This document shows positions 59,838-64,000 of a stretch of 64,000 bases of DNA, piece after piece. The stretch's first letter is position 1. The number at the start of each line of letters is the position of its first letter. Below the pieces are notes generated by a model. That model was not told the DNA's origin and made no database searches. It saw only the letters and a program-made list of their open reading frames with translations. This DNA is from Micromonospora sp. RP3T (GTDB lineage: Bacteria > Actinomycetota > Actinomycetes > Mycobacteriales > Micromonosporaceae), in the NCBI RefSeq assembly GCF_003027925.1, contig NZ_PYPS01000032.1:29232-93231 (forward strand), given 5' to 3'. The position numbers and the translations under genes were made by a program.

Positions 59838-62768
59838 CTATTCCGGACGGTTGCGCAGGAAGATGGCGCTGGCCTGCACCCGGGTCCGGACCTGGAGCTT
59901 GTCGAAGATGTGCGACACGTGCACGCCGATGGTCCGCTCGCTGATGAACAGCCGCTGGCCGATCTCCTTGTTCGTCAGCCCCTCGGCGACCGCGGCGAGC
60001 ACCTCCCGCTCGCGCGCGGTCAGCACCGCCAGCTCGTCCACCGCCGGCACGGCGGGCGCCGCGCGCGGCCGGGGCGCCGGCGCCGGCGCGTCGTCCAGGG
60101 TCACCCGGGCCCGACCCGCCAGGGTACGGATCTCCGCGCTGAGCGGCACCGCGCCGAGCGCCTGCGCCGTGGCGTGCGCCTGGCGCAGCAGCTTGCCGGC
60201 GGTCGCCATCCGGCTGCGCCGGGACAGCAGCGCCTCGGCCTGCCGCAGGCGGGAGTACGCCGCCGGATAGGGGTGGTGCCGCCGGTCCCACTCGGTGGCC
60301 GAGCGGCCCCACAGCTCGGGGTCGCCCCGGCCGTCGTCGAGCCGGCTCAGCTCGGCGTCGCAGAGCGCCAGGAAACCGTCCGCGACGTAGCGCACCGGGG
60401 CGCCCGCCTGGGCGCTCTTGCGGGTCACCCGGTCGACCACCTCGCGCAGCCGGCGCACCGCGTTCGGGTCCACCTCCACCGTCCGGCTGGCCGCCGCCTC
60501 GGCCTCGGCCCGCAGCCCGTGCCAGGCCAGCGTGGCCAGCACGATGACGTCGTCGGAGCGGCTCTCGGTCAGGCCCCGCTGGACGGCCTGCCGGGCCAGG
60601 TCGTGCCGGCCCTGCCACATGGCCAGCCCGGCGCGCAGGATGAGCATCGGCAGCACGTGCCGGGCGCCGCCGCCGGCCAGCACCGTGGCGACCGCCTCCA
60701 GGTCACGGTCGGAGGCCTCGACGTCGCCGTACCCGACGGAGAGCCGGCACCGGGCCAGCAGCAGCTCGACCGCGTCCGCGCCGGACGGCCGGTGCCGCAG
60801 CGCGGCGGCGACGACCTTCTCCGCCTCCGCCCACTGCCCGACCCGGAACAGCCCGTTCGTCGCCACCGCCAGCAGCCGGGTCTCCCAGGTGCGGCCCAGA
60901 CCCAGCTCGGCGACGCGCTCGGCACCGCGGCGGGCCACCACGACGCCCTCCTCCAGGATGTTGAGCGGCCCGGTGAGCAGCTCCGCCAGGTGCAGGTACG
61001 CGCAGGCCACGTCCTCCGGCCGGCCGGAGGACTCGGCGGTCTCCAGCGCCCGGCGCATCACCGTCAGCCCGTCCGCCGGGTCGCCCAGGAACGCCTCGCT
61101 GAACCCGAGCGCGGAGCTGGCCAGCACCACCTCGGAGGTGCAACCGGGCACGCCGGCGGCCAGGTCGAGCGCCTCCCGGGCCTGCTCGCCGGCCTCGGCG
61201 TAGCGCCCCAGGTGCAGCAGCAGCTCGGCCCGGCGGGCGGCGGCGGTGCACCGCTCGTGCGGCGTGCAGTCGGCGGTGGAGAGCACCCGGCGGTACTCCT
61301 CCTCGGCCGGCGCGGAACGGCCGGCGGCGGCCAGGTAACGGGCCCGCCGGATGTGCAACGCGCAGGTCGGCGGGCCGGCCGGATCGGCCGACAGCTCCGC
61401 CAGCAGGGTCAGCGCCCGGGCGTGCTCGCCGCTGTGGTGCGCGGCCTCCGCGGCATGGCTGAGCAGCTCGGCGCGGTCCACCTCGACGGGTGCCGGCCGC
61501 CCGCCGTCGGCCGGCACCACGGCCGGCGCGGCGGCCAGCGTCAACGCGGTCGACCAGTGGCGGTGCGCCTCGGCGTACCCGTGCAGCCGTTCCGCCTCGC
61601 GGGCGGCGGCCATCGCCGCCGGCAGCGCCCGGGCCGGCTCGCCGGCCTGCCGCCAGTGGTGGGCCAGCCGGGCCTGGTGCAGCTCCGCCGGGGCGGCGGT
61701 GAGCGCCTCGGCGTAGCGGCGGTGCAACGCGGCCCGCTCGGCGGGCAGCAGCTCGCCGGCCAGGATCTCGGCGACCAGCCGGTGCCGGAGCCGGTAGCCG
61801 TCGTCGGCGCCGACCAGCAGGCGGTGCGCCACCGCCTCGCGCACCGCGTCGAGCAGCTCGTCCTCGGGCAACCGGACCACCTGCGCCAGCAGCCAGTGTT
61901 CGACCGGCTCGACGCCGGCGGCGACCGCCTGCACCACGGCGTGCGCCGGCTGGGGCAGCGCGTCGACCCGGCCCAGGAAGACCTCGCGCAGCGTGTCGGA
62001 GAGGCCGTCGCGACCGTCCCGCCGGTCGCGGGCCAGCTCCTCCACCACGAACGGGTTGCCGCCGCTGCGCTGCCACAGCTGGTCGGCGGCCTCCGGCGGC
62101 AGCGGCGCGCCGACGATCGCGGCGGCCAGCTCGTCCGTGCCGGACCGGTCCAGCGGGAGCAGGTCGACCACCTGGACGGACCGCAACCGGCGCAGCTCGG
62201 CGAGCACCCGGCGCAGCGGGTGCGCGCCCCGCAGCGACTCCGCGCGGATCGCGGCCAGCACGGACAGTTGCAGGTCGCCCAGGCCGGCGAGCAGGTAGAG
62301 CAGGAGCTGACGGGTGCTCCGGTCGACCCACTGGAGGTCGTCGAGCACGAGCACCAGCGGCCGGCCACCGGCCACCAGGTGCAGCCCCTGGGCGACCCGT
62401 TCCAGCAGTGCCCCCGCGCCGTCCGGGCCGGGGGTCTCCTCGTCGAACACCTGCAACAGGCCCCGGACCGCCGAGGTGGTGCGCGCCTCGGCCAGATCGG
62501 CGTCGAGGCGCCGCAGCGCCTGGCGCACCGGGTGCAACGGCGAGGCGTCGCCGATGTCGAGGCACGCGCCGGTGAGCACCAGCGCGCCGCCCTGCCGCAC
62601 CTGCTCGCCGACCTCGCTCAGCAGCCGGGTCTTGCCCACCCCGCTCTCGCCGGTGAGAAAGACCGCCGCGGTGTGCCCCGGGGCGACGTCGTCGAGCAGC
62701 GCCGAGCGCAGCGTCGCCACGGTCCCGGCGCGGCCGACGAGCGGTGCGGAGTCCACGTCGCTGGCCAT
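59838..62768 (-). CDS. LuxR-family (LAL-type) regulator with AAA ATPase
   Basis: A 976-residue large regulator. The Walker A motif is in TGESGVGKTRLLSEVG near residue 45, Walker B in RPLVLVLDDLQWVDRS, and a TPR-like middle region spans about 350-850. The C-terminal LuxR helix-turn-helix is LTAREREVLAAVAEGLTNKEIGQRLFISERTIGVHVSHIFDKLQVRTR. It binds ATP and activates target genes on a signal, in many cases metabolism or antibiotic genes. No clear ribosome binding site is seen upstream of the ATG. Its target is not evident, and it lies outside the clear cluster. Confidence 0.9.
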   Translation of the reverse strand: MASDVDSAPLVGRAGTVATLRSALLDDVAPGHTAAVFLTGESGVGKTRLLSEVGEQVRQGGALVLTGACLDIGDASPLHPVRQALRRLDADLAEARTTSAVRGLLQVFDEETPGPDGAGALLERVAQGLHLVAGGRPLVLVLDDLQWVDRSTRQLLLYLLAGLGDLQLSVLAAIRAESLRGAHPLRRVLAELRRLRSVQVVDLLPLDRSGTDELAAAIVGAPLPPEAADQLWQRSGGNPFVVEELARDRRDGRDGLSDTLREVFLGRVDALPQPAHAVVQAVAAGVEPVEHWLLAQVVRLPEDELLDAVREAVAHRLLVGADDGYRLRHRLVAEILAGELLPAERAALHRRYAEALTAAPAELHQARLAHHWRQAGEPARALPAAMAAAREAERLHGYAEAHRHWSTALTLAAAPAVVPADGGRPAPVEVDRAELLSHAAEAAHHSGEHARALTLLAELSADPAGPPTCALHIRRARYLAAAGRSAPAEEEYRRVLSTADCTPHERCTAAARRAELLLHLGRYAEAGEQAREALDLAAGVPGCTSEVVLASSALGFSEAFLGDPADGLTVMRRALETAESSGRPEDVACAYLHLAELLTGPLNILEEGVVVARRGAERVAELGLGRTWETRLLAVATNGLFRVGQWAEAEKVVAAALRHRPSGADAVELLLARCRLSVGYGDVEASDRDLEAVATVLAGGGARHVLPMLILRAGLAMWQGRHDLARQAVQRGLTESRSDDVIVLATLAWHGLRAEAEAAASRTVEVDPNAVRRLREVVDRVTRKSAQAGAPVRYVADGFLALCDAELSRLDDGRGDPELWGRSATEWDRRHHPYPAAYSRLRQAEALLSRRSRMATAGKLLRQAHATAQALGAVPLSAEIRTLAGRARVTLDDAPAPAPRPRAAPAVPAVDELAVLTAREREVLAAVAEGLTNKEIGQRLFISERTIGVHVSHIFDKLQVRTRVQASAIFLRNRPE

Positions 62769-62957
62769 GGGACGCAGCCTAGTCACAGGTCCCCGCACCG
62801 TTCTACGGCGTTCCGGGCCCTGTGGTACCTCTCGCGTCGACAACACGACTAACGGTTGCGCGTGGCCGACATACGTCGTCCTACCGATCCCCCGAGGGCC
62901 CGGTGGTGAAAGTGTCCGGAGGTCGTCGGGCACCGGACCAGGGAAAGGGTGGGTGCG

Positions 62958-64000
62958 ATGGTGATCACCATGCCCGTGGCGAGTCGGGAAGCCGCCCGCG
63001 CGGCGCTCTGGCCGGTACCGGAGGAACGCCGCACCGTCACGGTGCTCTTCGTCGACATCGTCGGCTCGACCGGCCTGGTGGAACGGCTCGACCCGGAGGA
63101 CGTGCGGACGCTGCAACGGGTCTACTTCGGCACCGTCTCCGGCGTGCTGCGCCGGTGGCGGGGCGTGGTGGAGAAGTACGTCGGCGACGCCGTGATGGCG
63201 CTGTTCGGCGCGCCCGGCTGCGACGGCTTCGACGCGTACCGGGCGGTCCGGGCCGGACTGGAGATCCAGGCGGCGCTGGACCGCCGGTCGCCGGGCGACG
63301 CCCGGCTGCGGGTGCGGGTCGGCGTGGCGACGGGCGAGGTGCTGGTGGACCTGACCGGCGCCCGCGACGGCGGCCACGGCGCGGCCAGCGGCGCGGTGAT
63401 CACCACCGCCGCCCGGCTCCAGGAGTACGCGCCGCCGGGCGGCGTGGTCGTCTGCCCGGTCACCCGACGGGCGGTCGCCGGCCTCGTGGAGCAGCGTCCA
63501 CTCGCGACCGCGACGATGGCCGGCAAGACGCTGCCGCTGGACGTCTGGCGGGTGACCGGGGTGTCCCCGTACCGGCCGACCCGGCACCGTGGCCCGCTGG
63601 TGGGCCGCCGGCGTGAACTGGCCGGCGCGGCCGACGCGGTGACCCGGGCGCTGCGCGAACGCCGGCCACGGTGGATCTCCGTGACCGGGCCGCCCGGCAG
63701 CGGCCGCAGCCGACTGCTGCACGAGCTGACCCGCGCCGTGACGCGCGTGGACGGCACGGCGGTGCGCTGGTGCGTGGCGCACTGCCCGCCGTATCCGGAG
63801 GGGGACCTGGCACCGCTGGCCGACCTGGTCCGCGCGCTGCTCGCCCCGGATGCGACCGACCGACCGGCCACCCCCTTCACCGTCCAGGTACGGGTCAGTC
63901 CCGACGAACGGGTGCGGGAACGGCTGCGGCCGTACTGGGAGGACCGGATCCGGTTGGAGTGCGACCACGAACTGCAGAAGATCCGGGCTCGGCAGGCCGA
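62958..64000 (+). CDS. Class III nucleotide cyclase-like protein with AAA domain, partial
   Basis: Starts in the window and runs off the right edge with no stop through 347 codons. Residues 26-165 match the class III adenylate/guanylate cyclase fold: Asp33 in TVLFVDIVGSTGLVE, Asp77 in VEKYVGDAVMALFG, and the AARLQ block. The transition-state Asn of the usual VNxAARL is Thr149, which may impair activity. A P-loop (VTGPPGSGRSRLLHE) follows near residue 235. The last visible part (VRVSPDERVRERLRPYWED) does not look like the expected continuation of an AAA domain. It is divergent from the LuxR gene, so both may share a signal. Confidence 0.75.
   Translation, partial: MVITMPVASREAARAALWPVPEERRTVTVLFVDIVGSTGLVERLDPEDVRTLQRVYFGTVSGVLRRWRGVVEKYVGDAVMALFGAPGCDGFDAYRAVRAGLEIQAALDRRSPGDARLRVRVGVATGEVLVDLTGARDGGHGAASGAVITTAARLQEYAPPGGVVVCPVTRRAVAGLVEQRPLATATMAGKTLPLDVWRVTGVSPYRPTRHRGPLVGRRRELAGAADAVTRALRERRPRWISVTGPPGSGRSRLLHELTRAVTRVDGTAVRWCVAHCPPYPEGDLAPLADLVRALLAPDATDRPATPFTVQVRVSPDERVRERLRPYWEDRIRLECDHELQKIRARQA

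Noticed and set aside
56746..60270. A very long plus-strand open frame opposite the permease and DUF5995 genes
   Set aside because: It is antisense to clear families and shows low-complexity His/Arg/Asp/Gly-rich composition typical of a codon-position shadow in GC-rich DNA.
59838..62768. LuxR regulator as the pathway-specific activator of the cluster
   Set aside because: It lies 7 kb away across unrelated genes, and the SARP adjoining the PKS operon is the better candidate.

Overview
The window is very GC-rich, coding-dense actinobacterial DNA with many GTG starts and GGAGG-type ribosome binding sites. It carries actinomycete families (SARP and LuxR/AAA regulators, L,D-transpeptidase, type II polyketide synthase) and short hairpin repeats of a kind I associate with Micromonospora. 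A Micromonosporaceae chromosome, probably Micromonospora, is the best guess; this is inference from content, not a database match.

Layout. 1-16.6 kb is a housekeeping arm: a CBS-domain protein cut by the left edge, a DoxX-like protein, FKBP, a STAS protein, an SMP-30-like protein, an L,D-transpeptidase, a complete branched-chain 2-oxoacid dehydrogenase E1a/E1b/E2 operon with a divergent Lrp regulator, a LigD-type polymerase domain, a phosphatase/NnrD pair, a secreted subtilase, a hemerythrin protein, and glyA behind a ZTP riboswitch. 25.8-30.7 kb holds a secreted trypsin-fold protein that has lost all three catalytic residues, a small SGNH hydrolase, a MITE-like 260-bp element, and a TetR/hydrolase divergent pair. 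53.4-64 kb returns to general genes: a helix-hairpin-helix membrane protein, LtrA, an APC permease, a DUF5995 protein, a large LuxR regulator, and a class III cyclase-like gene cut by the right edge.

The main feature is a biosynthetic gene cluster in two blocks, 16.6-25.7 kb and 30.7-53.1 kb. It combines (i) an aromatic type II polyketide core of the tetracenomycin/WhiE kind: KSa, chain-length factor, ACP fused to aromatase/cyclase, cupin and two TcmI-type cyclases; (ii) its own acetyl-CoA carboxylase (AccC, AccB, fused AccD-AccA); (iii) all three specific steps from 4-hydroxyphenylpyruvate to 4-hydroxyphenylglycine (HmaS-, Hmo- and HpgT-like); (iv) an orphan ThDP-dependent E1a/E1b pair without E2; (v) a second ketosynthase set (an intact FabF-like KS, a KS with His-to-Asn in the active site, and a KS-N-terminal-like protein) with two stand-alone ACPs and three AMP-dependent ligases; (vi) a P450, a PhyH dioxygenase, a DUF3050 protein and an ATP-grasp-like enzyme; (vii) an MFS exporter and a SARP activator.

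How it may work: the HPG branch can supply 4-hydroxybenzoylformate or HPG, the ligases and second KS set could prime or extend a chain on the free ACPs, the KSa/CLF core would make and fold an aromatic polyketide from malonyl-CoA supplied by the dedicated carboxylase, and the oxygenases would tailor it. I see no NRPS, ketoreductase, phosphopantetheinyl transferase or malonyl transferase gene in the window. I do not recognise the product, and this combination is the best candidate here for something undescribed.
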